Shown here one piece after another: positions 8,419 to 17,738 of a DNA stretch of 64,000 nt. The notes beneath the pieces are model-generated. The model had not been told where the DNA came from and made no database searches. It saw nothing but the letters and a program-made list of their open reading frames with translations. The translations under genes were made by a program, and so were the position numbers. The stretch comes from an uncultured Dehalococcoidia bacterium (GTDB taxonomy: Bacteria; Chloroflexota; Dehalococcoidia; Lucifugimonadales; UBA3495), in contig OY282456.1 of the NCBI GenBank assembly GCA_958296225.1, positions 2,914,001 through 2,978,000 on the forward strand, given 5' to 3'. Position 1 is the first letter of the stretch. Each line of letters starts with the position of its first letter.

Positions 8419-9165
8419 TCAGGTTAGCTTCAGCTGGAACAGCTTGCGGAAAGGCTTTAATACGGGAACCAGGAACATTTGCCACAGGCCATGGCGGCGG
8501 CAAGCCCGGCCCACTTCCAGGTTGGCCTTGATGATGTTCCTGACCGATTTGGTGGAAGTGCCGCCCGGCATCATTTCCACCACTACCCGCTCCAGGTATT
8601 TTACGCTGATTTTGTGCTTGAGCAACAGGCGCAGCATCAGTTCGTAGTCGGCGGCGATGGGATACCGCAGGTCAAAGACGCCGTACCGTTCATAGACCCG
8701 CCGCCGTACAAAGAGACTCGGATGCGGCGGCATCCAGCCCGAGTACCAGCCGGCGAGGTGGTGTTTGCCGGCCTTCCAGCTCCGCACCAGTTTGCCGGCC
8801 TCGTTGATATACACGATGTCGCCATAGCAGGCGTCAACTGCCTGGTCGGCGGCAAAGGCGTGGGCCACGTCCCGGATGACCAGCGGGTCGCGGTAGCAGT
8901 CATCGGCGTTGAGGATGCCCACCACCTCGCCGGTGGCGCGGCCGATGCCCTTGTTCATACCGTCGTAAATGCCTTCATCCGGCTCGCTGATGAGTACGGC
9001 AATCCGGTCCCGGTAGCGTTCCAGCACGGCCAGCGTGCCGTTGGTGGAGCCGGCGTCCACAACGATGATTTCCAGCTCGTGCTTATGCTGCTGCGACAGC
9101 ACGGACTCCAAGGCGCGCCCCACGCGAACATCGTTGAATACCGGAGTTACGATGGAGATTTTCAT
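8419..9165 (-). CDS. Glycosyltransferase family 2 (WcaA/colanic-acid type)
   Basis: A 248-aa GT-A fold glycosyltransferase. KISIVTPVFNDVRVGRALESVLSQ is the nucleotide-binding start; DAGSTNGT and ILNADDCYRDP contain the DxD-like metal site, and HPSLFVRRRVYERYG is the acceptor-side motif found in colanic-acid-type GT2 proteins. No membrane helix is visible, so it should act at the cytoplasmic face. It lies 14 bp upstream of the epimerase gene on the same strand. Donor and acceptor sugars cannot be assigned. Confidence 0.88.
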   Translation of the reverse strand: MKISIVTPVFNDVRVGRALESVLSQQHKHELEIIVVDAGSTNGTLAVLERYRDRIAVLISEPDEGIYDGMNKGIGRATGEVVGILNADDCYRDPLVIRDVAHAFAADQAVDACYGDIVYINEAGKLVRSWKAGKHHLAGWYSGWMPPHPSLFVRRRVYERYGVFDLRYPIAADYELMLRLLLKHKISVKYLERVVVEMMPGGTSTKSVRNIIKANLEVGRACRRHGLWQMFLVPVLKPFRKLFQLKLT

Positions 9166-9272
9166 TCCGGGCTAGCTCAGGGAAGCCGGCTTATGACCCG
9201 CCGACCCGTGGGGCCGTACTTTACCATATAATCATAATAATCATAATCCCGCACACGACACGGGGCAGGACG

Positions 9273-9624
9273 GGCAGCGTTCCGTTGCCGGCGGTCGGGG
9301 TTTTGCAAAGCCATTAAAGCCCTCTCCCCCTGTGGGAGAGGGTTGGGAGAGGGGCAGCGCTCCACCCGGGGCCGGTAGCCCTCTCCCCTTGTGGGAGAGG
9401 GTTGGGAGAGGGGTAGCCCTCCGCCCAGGGCAGGTAGCCCTCTCCCCTTGTGGGAGAGGGCTGGGAGAGGGGCAGCGCTCCGCCCAGGGCCGGTAGCCCT
9501 CTCCCCTTGTGGGAGAGGGTTGGGAGAGGGGTAGCCCTCCTCCAGCGAGCGTCCGCAAAACCTACCACCCGCACTTTGCCCCTGCCCGGCCCACTGACAA
9601 CCCCCCTTTGACAACAACGAACAT
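9273..9624 (+). mobile_element. MITE-like element, copy A (right-truncated)
   Basis: The left terminal inverted repeat GGCAGCGTTCCGTTGCCGGC.. is at 9273-9295, followed by CGGGGTTTTGCAAAG, as in copies C and D. The middle is expanded into four 59-bp tandem units. Similarity to copies C and D then continues through the GCACTTTGC and TTGACA (9608-9613) segments and stops at GAACAT (9624), before the -10 box and the right end. No right terminus or target duplication is present. The rest of this 593-bp gene-free stretch (9166-9758) shows nothing else recognisable. Confidence 0.75.
9318..9545. repeat. 59-bp tandem repeat, four units, each with a perfect hairpin
   Basis: Units start at 9318, 9377, 9436 and 9495. 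Each contains CCCTCTCCC-loop-GGGAGAGGG, a 9-bp perfect stem, then TTGGGAGAGGGG and a more variable GC-rich tail. Units abut with no unique spacers, so this is not a CRISPR array. One or two related units are found in copies C and D of the same element. Confidence 0.9.
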
Positions 9625-9758
9625 AAGTCCTAACAGGCCAATTGTGCCGGCTCAATGCCGAAGTGATACCGTGGCAGCAAAAGGTCTCGCAGCGGCGACG
9701 GCAAACGATAGGCCAGCCATCCCGTAGCGAAATCCTTGATCCGTCCGTAATCCATCGT

Positions 9759-10898
9759 TCACCCGCCAACTGGTAAAGGCCGCCTGCCGCGCGCGACGGC
9801 ATCGCTGAGCACCGCCAGCGTTTCCTGCGCCGCGCGCCGCCAGGAAAACCGCGACACGTTATCATACCCGGCCTGGATGAGGCGCGCGCGCAACGCTCCA
9901 TTCGCGCGGAGTTCCAGGAAAGCGTCGCAAATGCTCGCCACCGACATCGCATCGAAATACAGCGCCCCCTGGCCGCACACCTCCGGCAGGCTGCCGTATC
10001 TTGACGCCGCCAGCGGCAGCCCGCAGGACTGCGCCTCCAGCGCCGGCAAGCCAAACCCTTCGTACAGGGACGGGAAAAAATAGGCCAGGCCGTGGCGCAA
10101 AAAGGCGATTTTCTCCCCTTCGGAAACGAAGCCGGCGGCCACCACGGCGTCGCCGAAACCCTCCCGGCGCAGCCAGGCGTCCAGTTCGGCGTCCAGCCGG
10201 TGGCCGACCAGAACCAGCTGCTCCGCGCCGGGCGCGCGGCGCTGCGCCGCAACAAAGCCCTGCACCAGCCGCTTGATGTTCTTGTGCGCGTCGCCGCTGG
10301 AAATGGACAGAAAACAATCGCTCCGAACGCCGTACTTCCGTTTTACGGCCGGCCAGTCGTCCCCCGCCGTCGCCTGATTCGCCAGCGGCCCCTCGGGCAC
10401 TACAACGACCTTGTCATCATAGCCCAGCGCGTGCGCGATGCGTTCCTTGCTGAATGACGAAACCGTGATGACCGCGGACGCCGCGCGAAAGGCGCGCGGC
10501 AGCAGAATCCGGTACGCCAGACGCCTTCCCGCCGGCACCGTCTGCGGAATATCCCGGAAGTTCATATCGTGCAGCACGGCCACCGTAGGCAGCGTTGGCC
10601 GGATGGGCGACAGGTAGCCGGGGCAAAACAGCGCATCGCCGCCCAATTTTTTCGCCACGGAGCTTACGACGAGCTGCTGGTACAGGGTGCGGAGGGCCAG
10701 GTTCGCGCCGGACACGGGAGCCCGCCGGCATTGCAGGCCCAGCTCCTCCGCATAATAGCGGTGGTTCAGCTTGTTCGTCAGGCATACCACGTCCAGGCTG
10801 GGCAGAGCGCGCAGCTCAGGCAGCAGGCTGTCCACATAGGTTTGCGTCCCCCGGTTGCGGCCCGGCACGATAAAGAGCAAATCGACGACGACTTTCAT
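9759..10898 (-). CDS. Glycosyltransferase family 4 (GT1/WbaZ-like)
   Basis: A 379-aa GT-B glycosyltransferase. The C-terminal donor-binding half shows FLSISSGDAHKNIKRLVQGF, VVAAGFVSEGEKIAFLRHG and FFPSLYEGFGLPALEAQSCG with the family E-x7-E motif. The N-terminal half starts KVVVDLLFIVPGRNRGTQTYVDSLLPEL. It overlaps the O-antigen ligase gene by 4 bp (10895-10898), indicating translational coupling. It is probably a cytoplasmic enzyme adding a hexose to a lipid-linked oligosaccharide. Confidence 0.9.
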   Translation of the reverse strand: MKVVVDLLFIVPGRNRGTQTYVDSLLPELRALPSLDVVCLTNKLNHRYYAEELGLQCRRAPVSGANLALRTLYQQLVVSSVAKKLGGDALFCPGYLSPIRPTLPTVAVLHDMNFRDIPQTVPAGRRLAYRILLPRAFRAASAVITVSSFSKERIAHALGYDDKVVVVPEGPLANQATAGDDWPAVKRKYGVRSDCFLSISSGDAHKNIKRLVQGFVAAQRRAPGAEQLVLVGHRLDAELDAWLRREGFGDAVVAAGFVSEGEKIAFLRHGLAYFFPSLYEGFGLPALEAQSCGLPLAASRYGSLPEVCGQGALYFDAMSVASICDAFLELRANGALRARLIQAGYDNVSRFSWRRAAQETLAVLSDAVARGRRPLPVGG

Positions 10899-12766
10899 CG
10901 CCCGGCGCTCCCCGTCGCGGCGTCCGCCGGCCCCGGTTCCGCCGGTTGGTCGTCGGGCCGCGGCTCCGGTTCGGAAGCCCGGCGACGGTTCCAGACCTCA
11001 ACCACGGCGGCGAAGGCCAGCGCCGTCCAAAAGAAACGGTCTTCGCTATGGGTGTCAACCAGATTCAGGGCCAGGAAAGCGACGAAGGCGCTCAAAAATG
11101 CGTTCCGCCACAAAATGGCGGCGGCCGGTGCGCCGGGCGCAAGCCGCAGCATCTGCCAGCCGGCCCACGCCAGAACGGCCAGCATCGGAAGCGCTCCCAG
11201 CAATCCCGATTCGGACAGTACCTTGAGATAGCCGTTGTGGACGCCGACGATATGAGCATCCGGGAAGTTCCGGCGCGCTTCCGGCTGGAAGGTCCTGAAT
11301 CCACTGCCGCCCGCAGGAGCATCAGCGAATAACGCCAGGGCCAACTGCCAATTCCTGATTCTCTGTTCATCCGGACTCAGATCAACTTCAGCAGTGGGCG
11401 GCGTCACAATCCCTGCGGACGCCTCTCCTATCGGGCCAATGGCGGGCGTCTGGGCCCAGTAAGTCTCGCCGTACTTTTCGTAGTGCACGTAGCTGCGCAG
11501 GAACTTGCCCCGGTCGTCGCCGGTCGAGGTGTATTCATATGACCGGGCGCCGTCAATTTCGGTCCAGGTAGAGTTGTCGGGCGCATTGGCATCGTCGGAT
11601 TGAGCGTTGGCCCGCTGCCAACGCCAGCCCCTCAGGTCGTCGCCGTCGTCAGGGCGGTAGAGCCCGTCGTGGACCAGGTAGGCGTTGAGAGGCTCCCCTA
11701 TCCGCTTCGCTGCCTCCTCGTACTTGATTCCGGCCACACCGATTTTCACCCTCGGCGGCGGCGCATCTATTTCCTTGTCCTTGCCGAACCCAAAGCTCCA
11801 GTCTATCGGCTCGGGGAAGATGCGGTCAAATGCCGTGGCGCCGGTGGGCAGTACCTGCAACATCAGAAAAGCCGCCGCCAGCACCGCTATGCCGGCCGCC
11901 GTTAATTGAACTGCCACGCGGCGCAGCGAAACCGCGCTCAGCGCGATGCCGGCCGCCAGCACAATGGGCAGGGCAAGCACGCCGGAGCGGGACCCGCTGC
12001 TGAATATGCCGAAAACAATAATCGCCAGCAGCCCCCCGGCAACCAGCCGGGCAGACATCCGTTTGGAGGTCAGAATCAGGCCCAGACCCAAACCGTAGGC
12101 CAGCAGGGCAAACAGCGCCAACCTGCTGATTCCATACGCCTCCGCGATTACGGATGCGTTCAGGTTTCCGCCGGCATCGGCAAAGGCGCCGGCATCGGTG
12201 GCGCTGTGGAGCAGCCCTTCCCAGTGCCAGCCGGTAATCTTGTTCGCCGTGCATTTCGCTACGTCCGCGCATTGTAGCCCTACCCAGTCGCTGCCAAAGT
12301 AGAACTCGACCAGTACCAGCACGAATACGAGGGCAATGCCGCCCAATATCGTCCAGGCAAAAGACGGTATCCGGCCTTCTTGCCGGAGCGTTTCCACCAC
12401 CATGGCGATGATTACCAGATAGGTAGGCAGGCGGAACAGCGCCAGAACCGAGCGCGTTGAATGGTCGCCCCACAGGAAGGAAATCATAACGCCCAGTATG
12501 AACAGGGCCGCGAGCCGCTGCGTCCAGGTGCCGGTCAATATGCTCCACCAGCCCCGGGGCCCTTCGGCGGCGAACTTCGCCGCCAGAAAAGCCGTCAGGA
12601 TGGCCGCAAACAGCAGAATCTCCAGGACTTCTGACCAGGTTTTCAGCAGGAACTGCAGCGCAACTTCAACCATCAGGGCGTGGCACAGCAGCCACGGGCT
12701 AATCCTGACGCTATGCAATCCTTGCCGGGGCAGCCGCCGCAATTTGCCGGCCAGTTGAGTTGCCAT
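10895..12766 (-). CDS. O-antigen ligase/polymerase family protein with extracytoplasmic insert
   Basis: A 623-aa polytopic membrane protein of the Wzy_C/WaaL family, which joins or polymerises lipid-linked glycans outside the membrane. There are roughly ten hydrophobic segments. The large outer loop holds the family motif VGVHNGYLKVLSESGLLG near residue 508. Inserted ahead of it, at about residues 360-450, is a module with WRWQRA..., TWTEIDGARSYEYT and GKFLRSYVHYE. The same module occurs in the second ligase at 39716-41437. The C-terminus is rich in Pro, Glu and Ala. The gene sits between the GT4 and flippase genes, overlapping both by 1-4 bp. Confidence 0.82.
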   Translation of the reverse strand: MATQLAGKLRRLPRQGLHSVRISPWLLCHALMVEVALQFLLKTWSEVLEILLFAAILTAFLAAKFAAEGPRGWWSILTGTWTQRLAALFILGVMISFLWGDHSTRSVLALFRLPTYLVIIAMVVETLRQEGRIPSFAWTILGGIALVFVLVLVEFYFGSDWVGLQCADVAKCTANKITGWHWEGLLHSATDAGAFADAGGNLNASVIAEAYGISRLALFALLAYGLGLGLILTSKRMSARLVAGGLLAIIVFGIFSSGSRSGVLALPIVLAAGIALSAVSLRRVAVQLTAAGIAVLAAAFLMLQVLPTGATAFDRIFPEPIDWSFGFGKDKEIDAPPPRVKIGVAGIKYEEAAKRIGEPLNAYLVHDGLYRPDDGDDLRGWRWQRANAQSDDANAPDNSTWTEIDGARSYEYTSTGDDRGKFLRSYVHYEKYGETYWAQTPAIGPIGEASAGIVTPPTAEVDLSPDEQRIRNWQLALALFADAPAGGSGFRTFQPEARRNFPDAHIVGVHNGYLKVLSESGLLGALPMLAVLAWAGWQMLRLAPGAPAAAILWRNAFLSAFVAFLALNLVDTHSEDRFFWTALAFAAVVEVWNRRRASEPEPRPDDQPAEPGPADAATGSAGR

Positions 12767-14112
12767 TACGGTTCCCCGGCCGTTGACCGGAGGCTATAGG
12801 TCTGGCGAAGTATCATGGCCACGAATGGAATTACGATGGCGGCAAACACCAGGGAGTGCACGGTTGCGGCCCAGGCCGCGCCGTTGGCCCCGTAATCCGG
12901 CGCCAGCAGCAGAATGACCGTCGCTTGCGCCGCCACTGCGGCCGACATCGCGGCCAGGTGCGGCAGGGCGCGGCCCGCCGCTGTCGGCATAATAGACAAC
13001 GCGGCGATGCTTGTAAATACAATTGCGCCCGGCAGCATTATCCGCAGCGAGCTGCCGGCGTCGGCAAATTCCGGGCCCAGCAGGATGCGTATAACGGGCC
13101 GGTGAAACAGGAAAAGCAGCCCGTACCCGGCCACAGACGCCGCCGCCGTCAGCGCCGTGAAACGGCGCGACAGATTCCTGACCCCGGCGCCGTTGGCGCC
13201 AAACCATAGCCGGCTGTACTCTACCTGCACTCCCTGCGCAACGGAAAGGAAGGGCAGTTTCGTGGCGTCGATGATGTAACGGGCCGCCCGGTACAGGCCC
13301 ACCTGTGCCGCGCCGGTCACGCCCCCGGCCAGCAGCGCGTCGGCGTGAATATGCAGCGCTTCCACCGATGACCGGCCAAAGGACGCGATTTGAAATCTCA
13401 CCACGTCCCGCGGAACTTTGACCGACGACGCGCGCAGCAGTCCCGGCACGCCGGCCCGGCCGGCCGACAGCGCCACCGCCAGGGCCAGCCCGGCCCCCAG
13501 CGCGGCGCCCCGGATGACGGATGACATAATTACGACGAGCAGGCCGCCGCCGGACAGCCACGCCCACACCAGCGCCGCCGCCCCGCACAGCGTACTCGCC
13601 ACTACGACGGCAAAACCGAGCGGCAGCCGGTCGGCCAGTCTCAGCACCGCGAGGCTTTCCCCGGACATCGCCGTCAGAATGCCCGTAACGCTGTAAAAGA
13701 GCATCGCCGTCATATAGGCGTGATTGAAAAAACCCAGGAGACTGACGGCAGTAAAAGTGGCCGCCGCAATCAGGCCGTAGGCAAGCAGGCGCATTCCCAG
13801 GGCCGCGCCCAGCGCCAGCCGCAATACGCGCCCGGCCTCGGCCGGCTGCCCTTTGGCCACGCTCCGCGTTACATAGGTTGTGATGACCTCTTCGCCCGGC
13901 ATTGTGGTCAGCCCGTACAGCAGCGAAGCGGCGGCGACGATTATGGACCATACGCCGAAACCTTCCGGGCCGAGAATGCGGGCTGCGAAAGTCACCTGAA
14001 TTATCCCGCCCAGCGCCTGAACCCCCGTTATCGCGCCCAGCCACAGCGTTTGCCGGGCGGCGCGCCGGTCGGCGGCCGGCAGCATCCTGGCCAGGAGCGG
14101 TTTCAAGGACAC
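12766..14112 (-). CDS. Polysaccharide flippase (Wzx/MATE-like)
   Basis: A 448-aa membrane protein with about 12-14 hydrophobic segments. It begins with the typical lead ARQTLWLGAITGVQALGGIIQ followed by ARILGPEGFGVWSIIVAAASLLYG, the oligosaccharide flippase signature. It should move lipid-linked repeat units across the membrane. Its stop overlaps the ligase start by one base, so it is the promoter-proximal gene of the reverse polysaccharide cluster. Flippase, ligase, GT4, GT2 and epimerase together make a small surface-glycan assembly set. Confidence 0.88.
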   Translation of the reverse strand: MSLKPLLARMLPAADRRAARQTLWLGAITGVQALGGIIQVTFAARILGPEGFGVWSIIVAAASLLYGLTTMPGEEVITTYVTRSVAKGQPAEAGRVLRLALGAALGMRLLAYGLIAAATFTAVSLLGFFNHAYMTAMLFYSVTGILTAMSGESLAVLRLADRLPLGFAVVVASTLCGAAALVWAWLSGGGLLVVIMSSVIRGAALGAGLALAVALSAGRAGVPGLLRASSVKVPRDVVRFQIASFGRSSVEALHIHADALLAGGVTGAAQVGLYRAARYIIDATKLPFLSVAQGVQVEYSRLWFGANGAGVRNLSRRFTALTAAASVAGYGLLFLFHRPVIRILLGPEFADAGSSLRIMLPGAIVFTSIAALSIMPTAAGRALPHLAAMSAAVAAQATVILLLAPDYGANGAAWAATVHSLVFAAIVIPFVAMILRQTYSLRSTAGEP

Positions 14113-14150
14113 CGGCTTGGGACGGGTTCCAAAACGGCGCTTCCCTCGTA

Positions 14151-15776
14151 TTACAGCGTCTCGGCGAGTTTGCGGATGGCGTCTGCCGGGTCGCCTTCAA
14201 GTTTGATGGCCACGGTGCGGCGGCCGAGGGCCCGCAGCGCCTGCAAATCGCCCAGCGCCTGGGCGTGGGCCAGGGCGCCGAAACTGAAGGGCCAACCGGG
14301 GATGGCGATGTCCGCGTCGTGTTCCTGCGTCAGTTGCAGGAGGATACCGCTGTCGGGGCCGCCCTTGTGCAACTGGCCGGCGGAGTGCAGCACACGGGGG
14401 CCGTAGCTGGCCGTGGTGGCGATGCAATGCTTGCGCATCACCCGTTGGCGCAGGCCGCGCAGAGCGTCGTTGACGGCGGCGGACTCGTGCAGGTAGGCCA
14501 TAATTGCCAGGTAATCGCCGGGCCGGTTTTCCGTCAGCAGCTCCCGCAGGCGGCCGGCGGCGTCGGGATGGGCCGGCGGCCGCCCGCCCGCGCGCCGGTC
14601 GCCGTTCAATACGCTGACGGTGCGGTCTTTCGCGCCCTGCACGTCCGGCTGGTCGAAGGGGTGGATGCCGAGGATGTGGCCGGCGATGGCGGTGGCATAC
14701 TCCCAGCGGTAAAACTCGGCGCCCAGGTCGTAAGCGTCGGACAGCTCCAGCCGGGCTGCGGGATGGCCGGCGGCGTGGAGGCGGGAAACGGCCTGGTCGG
14801 AGGCCGTATTATCGTCGGCTGCCAGCCGGAGCTGCACGAAAAAGCGGTCGTTGCCATAGCAATCGGGGTTTTCCAGCGGCTCCGCGGCCACGGAGATGAC
14901 GCCGGTGCCGTTTTTGCCGGTGCTCTCCGCCAGTATCTGCTCGACCCAGAGGCCCAGGCCGGCGATGCCCGGGGAGGCGACGAGCGTCAGTTTGTCCCGG
15001 CCCTGCCTGGCCAACGCGCCGATGACCGCGCCTAGCCACGCGCCCGGGTTGCTAACGGTTGCGGCCGTAACCCCGCAGCGGTTCTGCATTCCGGCGGCGG
15101 GGTTTAGCAGGCGCTCTAAATCGACCCCGGCCAATGCGGCCGGAACTAAACCGAAGTAGGACAGCACTGAGTAACGGCCGCCGACGTGCGGGTCATTGAG
15201 AAAAGCGCGGCGGAAACCGTCGGACTGGGCCAGTTTCGCCAGCTCCGTACCGGGGTCGGTAATGGCGATGAAATTGTTTCCGGCCAGTTGCGGGCCGAGG
15301 CCGGAGTTGACCAGGTCGCGAAAGTAGCTGTAGAAGGCCAGCGGCTCCGTGGTAGTGCCCGATTTGGAGGATACCACGAAAATCGTGCGCGCCGGGTCGA
15401 TGGCCGCGGCCGTGGCCGCAACCCACCCCGGAACGGTGCTGTCCAGGGTGAGCAGCTGTGGATACCCGGCGGCGCTGCCAATGGTCTGCCGGATAACTTC
15501 CGGGCCGAGACTGCTGCCGCCCATGCCCAGCAGAACAATATTCTTGTATCCCGCGGCGCGTATGGATTGTGCGAATTGACCCAACTCGGCAACTTGCGGC
15601 TTGCTGTCAACGGGCAGCGTGAGCCAGTTCAGCCGGTCGGCAATTTCGGTAGGGTCATCGCTCCATAAGGTGTGGTCATGGCCATTAAGGCGGGCCGGAA
15701 CGTCGTCGGCGTCCAGCCGGGCAGCCGTGTCGGATACCGTTTGAGAGTAGTCGCCAAGATAGTAACAGTCGCTCAT
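14151..15776 (-). CDS. pgi: Glucose-6-phosphate isomerase
   Basis: A 541-aa enzyme that interconverts glucose-6-phosphate and fructose-6-phosphate. The phosphate-binding segments are NIVLLGMGGSSLGPEVIRQT and FVVSSKSGTTTEPLAFYSYF; GRYSVLSYFGLVPAAL and the C-terminal segment with HKGGPDSGILLQLTQEH are also typical. The sequence resembles the isomerase half of transaldolase-isomerase fusions rather than classical Pgi, but no transaldolase domain is present. The ATG at 15776 is preferred over a start at 15800, since SDCYYLGDYSQ begins the recognisable protein. It may supply sugar phosphates to the adjacent glycan cluster. Confidence 0.88.
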   Translation of the reverse strand: MSDCYYLGDYSQTVSDTAARLDADDVPARLNGHDHTLWSDDPTEIADRLNWLTLPVDSKPQVAELGQFAQSIRAAGYKNIVLLGMGGSSLGPEVIRQTIGSAAGYPQLLTLDSTVPGWVAATAAAIDPARTIFVVSSKSGTTTEPLAFYSYFRDLVNSGLGPQLAGNNFIAITDPGTELAKLAQSDGFRRAFLNDPHVGGRYSVLSYFGLVPAALAGVDLERLLNPAAGMQNRCGVTAATVSNPGAWLGAVIGALARQGRDKLTLVASPGIAGLGLWVEQILAESTGKNGTGVISVAAEPLENPDCYGNDRFFVQLRLAADDNTASDQAVSRLHAAGHPAARLELSDAYDLGAEFYRWEYATAIAGHILGIHPFDQPDVQGAKDRTVSVLNGDRRAGGRPPAHPDAAGRLRELLTENRPGDYLAIMAYLHESAAVNDALRGLRQRVMRKHCIATTASYGPRVLHSAGQLHKGGPDSGILLQLTQEHDADIAIPGWPFSFGALAHAQALGDLQALRALGRRTVAIKLEGDPADAIRKLAETL

Positions 15777-15860
15777 CGCAGATTCCTGGCTGCGCCGCAT
15801 CGCCAGAGTAGGGCAATATTAGCACAGTGGCGTCGCCGGGACAATCGCATCTCACCGGCC

Positions 15861-16045
15861 GGCAGCGTTCCGCTGCCGGCGGTCAGGGTTTTGCAAAGTC
15901 ATTCGTGGGGCTGACAATGACCGGTAACCTCTGGCCCGCACACCATATCCCGCCAACCGCCTGAACCAGCAAAAGGACGCATTGCCAATGAACCCAGCCC
16001 ACCACCGCAGAGGAATAACCAAACCGCCGGCAACGGAACGCTGCC
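15861..16045 (+). mobile_element. MITE-like element, copy B (185 bp, internally deleted, complete ends)
   Basis: Terminal inverted repeats are at 15861-15883 and 16023-16045; 22 of 23 positions pair. The flanks TCACCGGCC (15852-15860) and TAACCGGCC (16046-16054) form a 9-bp direct repeat with one mismatch. About 420 bp present in copy D are missing: the left arm (TTTTGCAAAGTCATT) joins directly to the right arm (GTGGGGCTGACAATGACC). The promoter seen in copies C and D is lost. The rest of the 505-bp gene-free stretch (15777-16281) shows nothing recognisable. Confidence 0.85.
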
Positions 16046-16281
16046 TAACCGGCCCGCCCGGGCGTCCGTCAAATCGCTGGCATACGTTTTTTACTCAGAT
16101 AAATGGGCATCCGGGCCAGCGGTTCAACGCTGGCCCGGATGAGGACTGCCTTGCCAAAGCCCGCCTCAAGCAAGACGCGATTGCCCGGCGTGGGCCACGG
16201 GGCTGCCACCATCCACCGCCCCATATTTGCTAAAATGCCGCCACCTGACCCACCCCTGCCCCGATGCAGCAAGGAGGCGAA

Positions 16282-17652
16282 ATGACCACAACGATTTACG
16301 ATGCCGAGCGCCGCGATATTTCCATTGCCCTGGGCGGCGACGCCATGATTACCCGCCGGATGCGGGCCTTCCAGGAGCCCCGTTTCCTCAAGCTGGTGGA
16401 CATTCTCCGGGGCGCCGACGTGTCCCTGGTCAACCTGGAGATGCTGTTCCACGACTACGAAAGCAGTTGGCAGTGGAGCAGCGCCACCTATACCCGGTCC
16501 GCCCCCCGCAACCTGGATGAGCTGAAGTGGATGGGCGTCACCGCCGTGACCACCGCCAACAACCACTCCTTCGACTTTTCCGAGGGCGGTTTCCTGACTA
16601 CCCTGGAGCACTGCCGGGAGATTGACCTGCCCAATGCCGGCGGCGGCCGCAACCTGGACGAGGCCCGTTCGCCCACTTACGTAGATTCGGCCCGGGGCCG
16701 GGTGGCCGTGATGGGCGCCACCAGCACCTTCAGCGAGCAGTCCCGGGCCGGCGCCGGCCGCCCCGATTTCGCCGGGCGCCCCGGGGTCAACGCCCTGCGC
16801 CACGACATCACCCACCACGTGCAGCAGGACGTGTTCGACGCCCTGCACCGGGCCAACCTGGAGCTGGGATACGAGGAGGAGCACGCCTTCTACCGCCACT
16901 TCGGCTTCCGGGGCAACGATGACGCGCCCGACCACAACACCGAAATAGATTTCCTGGACCACAAGTTCATCCTGGACGAGGAGTTCGCCGTCCGCACCGC
17001 TCTGAACGAGGATGACCGGCGGGGCATTGGCAACTGGATTCGGGGAGCGCAGAAGCAGTCGGACTGGCAGGTCTATGGGGTGCACTGCCACGAAAGCGGG
17101 CCCGAGGGCGACTTCCACGGCCATTCCCGCCTGTCGCCGCCCCATTTCCTGGTGGACTTTGCCCGCTGGACCATCGACCAGGGCTGCGCCGCCTTCGTCG
17201 GCCACGGCCCTCACTTCCTGCGGGGCATCGAGATTTACAAGAACCGGCCCATTTTCTACAGCCTGGGCAACTTCATTTTTCAGAATGAAAGCGTCCTGTG
17301 GCTGCCCCACGAAGCCTACCGCCGTTTCGGGCTGGACTTCAACAGCACCCCCGGCGACTACCTGGACACCCGCTCCGGCGGCGGCACCCGCGCCTTTGCC
17401 GCCGACCCGGCGTTCTGGCAGAGCGTGGTGGCAGTGTGCCACTACGCCGGCGGCGACTTGCAAGAGGTTATCCTGTACCCCATAGACATGGGCTTTGGCC
17501 GTCCCATTCCCCAGCGCGGCCGCCCCGTGCTGGCGGAAGAACCCATAGCCCGCCAAACCCTGCAGTGGCTGCAAGACGTTTCCCGCCCCTTCGGCACTGA
17601 GATTGCCATTGAGGAAGCGAACGGGGACGTAGTGGGGGTGATACGGGTTTAG
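16282..17652 (+). CDS. CapA-family protein (poly-gamma-glutamate/capsule-type metallophosphatase fold)
   Basis: A 456-aa protein of the PGA_cap/CapA family. Motifs in order: ISIALGGDAMITRRM, VSLVNLEMLFHDYE, AVTTANNHSFDFSEGGFLTT, GVHCHESGPEGDFHGHS, CAAFVGHGPHFLRGIEIY and PIFYSLGNFIFQNE. These supply the metal-binding Asp, Asn and His residues of the calcineurin-like fold. No signal peptide is evident. AAGGAGG at 16270-16276, 5 bp upstream of the ATG at 16282, settles the start. Members are linked to polyglutamate capsules, but many are of unknown function, and no capBC genes are nearby. Confidence 0.85.
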   Translation: MTTTIYDAERRDISIALGGDAMITRRMRAFQEPRFLKLVDILRGADVSLVNLEMLFHDYESSWQWSSATYTRSAPRNLDELKWMGVTAVTTANNHSFDFSEGGFLTTLEHCREIDLPNAGGGRNLDEARSPTYVDSARGRVAVMGATSTFSEQSRAGAGRPDFAGRPGVNALRHDITHHVQQDVFDALHRANLELGYEEEHAFYRHFGFRGNDDAPDHNTEIDFLDHKFILDEEFAVRTALNEDDRRGIGNWIRGAQKQSDWQVYGVHCHESGPEGDFHGHSRLSPPHFLVDFARWTIDQGCAAFVGHGPHFLRGIEIYKNRPIFYSLGNFIFQNESVLWLPHEAYRRFGLDFNSTPGDYLDTRSGGGTRAFAADPAFWQSVVAVCHYAGGDLQEVILYPIDMGFGRPIPQRGRPVLAEEPIARQTLQWLQDVSRPFGTEIAIEEANGDVVGVIRV

Positions 17653-17673
17653 GGGACGGGTTTGCATTTCACG

Positions 17674-17696
17674 CGCCCGGGAAAAGTTCCCGGGCG
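17674..17696 (+). terminator. Rho-independent-type terminator of the CapA gene
   Basis: A perfect 10-bp stem, CGCCCGGGAA/TTCCCGGGCG, with loop AAG lies 21 bp after the stop codon and is followed by TTTCGCTTT. Confidence 0.75.
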
Positions 17697-17738
17697 TTTC
17701 GCTTTGCTGACCGGAAGACGCACCGGCTGCTATGGAGT

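Noticed and set aside
7197..8647. Plus-strand open frames crossing tRNA-Leu and the epimerase gene
   Set aside because: They run through a tRNA gene and antisense to a recognised epimerase.
9318..9545. CRISPR-like array
   Set aside because: The repeats abut as 59-bp units with no unique spacers and no cas genes nearby; it is a simple tandem repeat inside a mobile element.
16069..17667. A 532-codon minus-strand open frame
   Set aside because: Antisense to the CapA gene, which has clear motifs and a Shine-Dalgarno.
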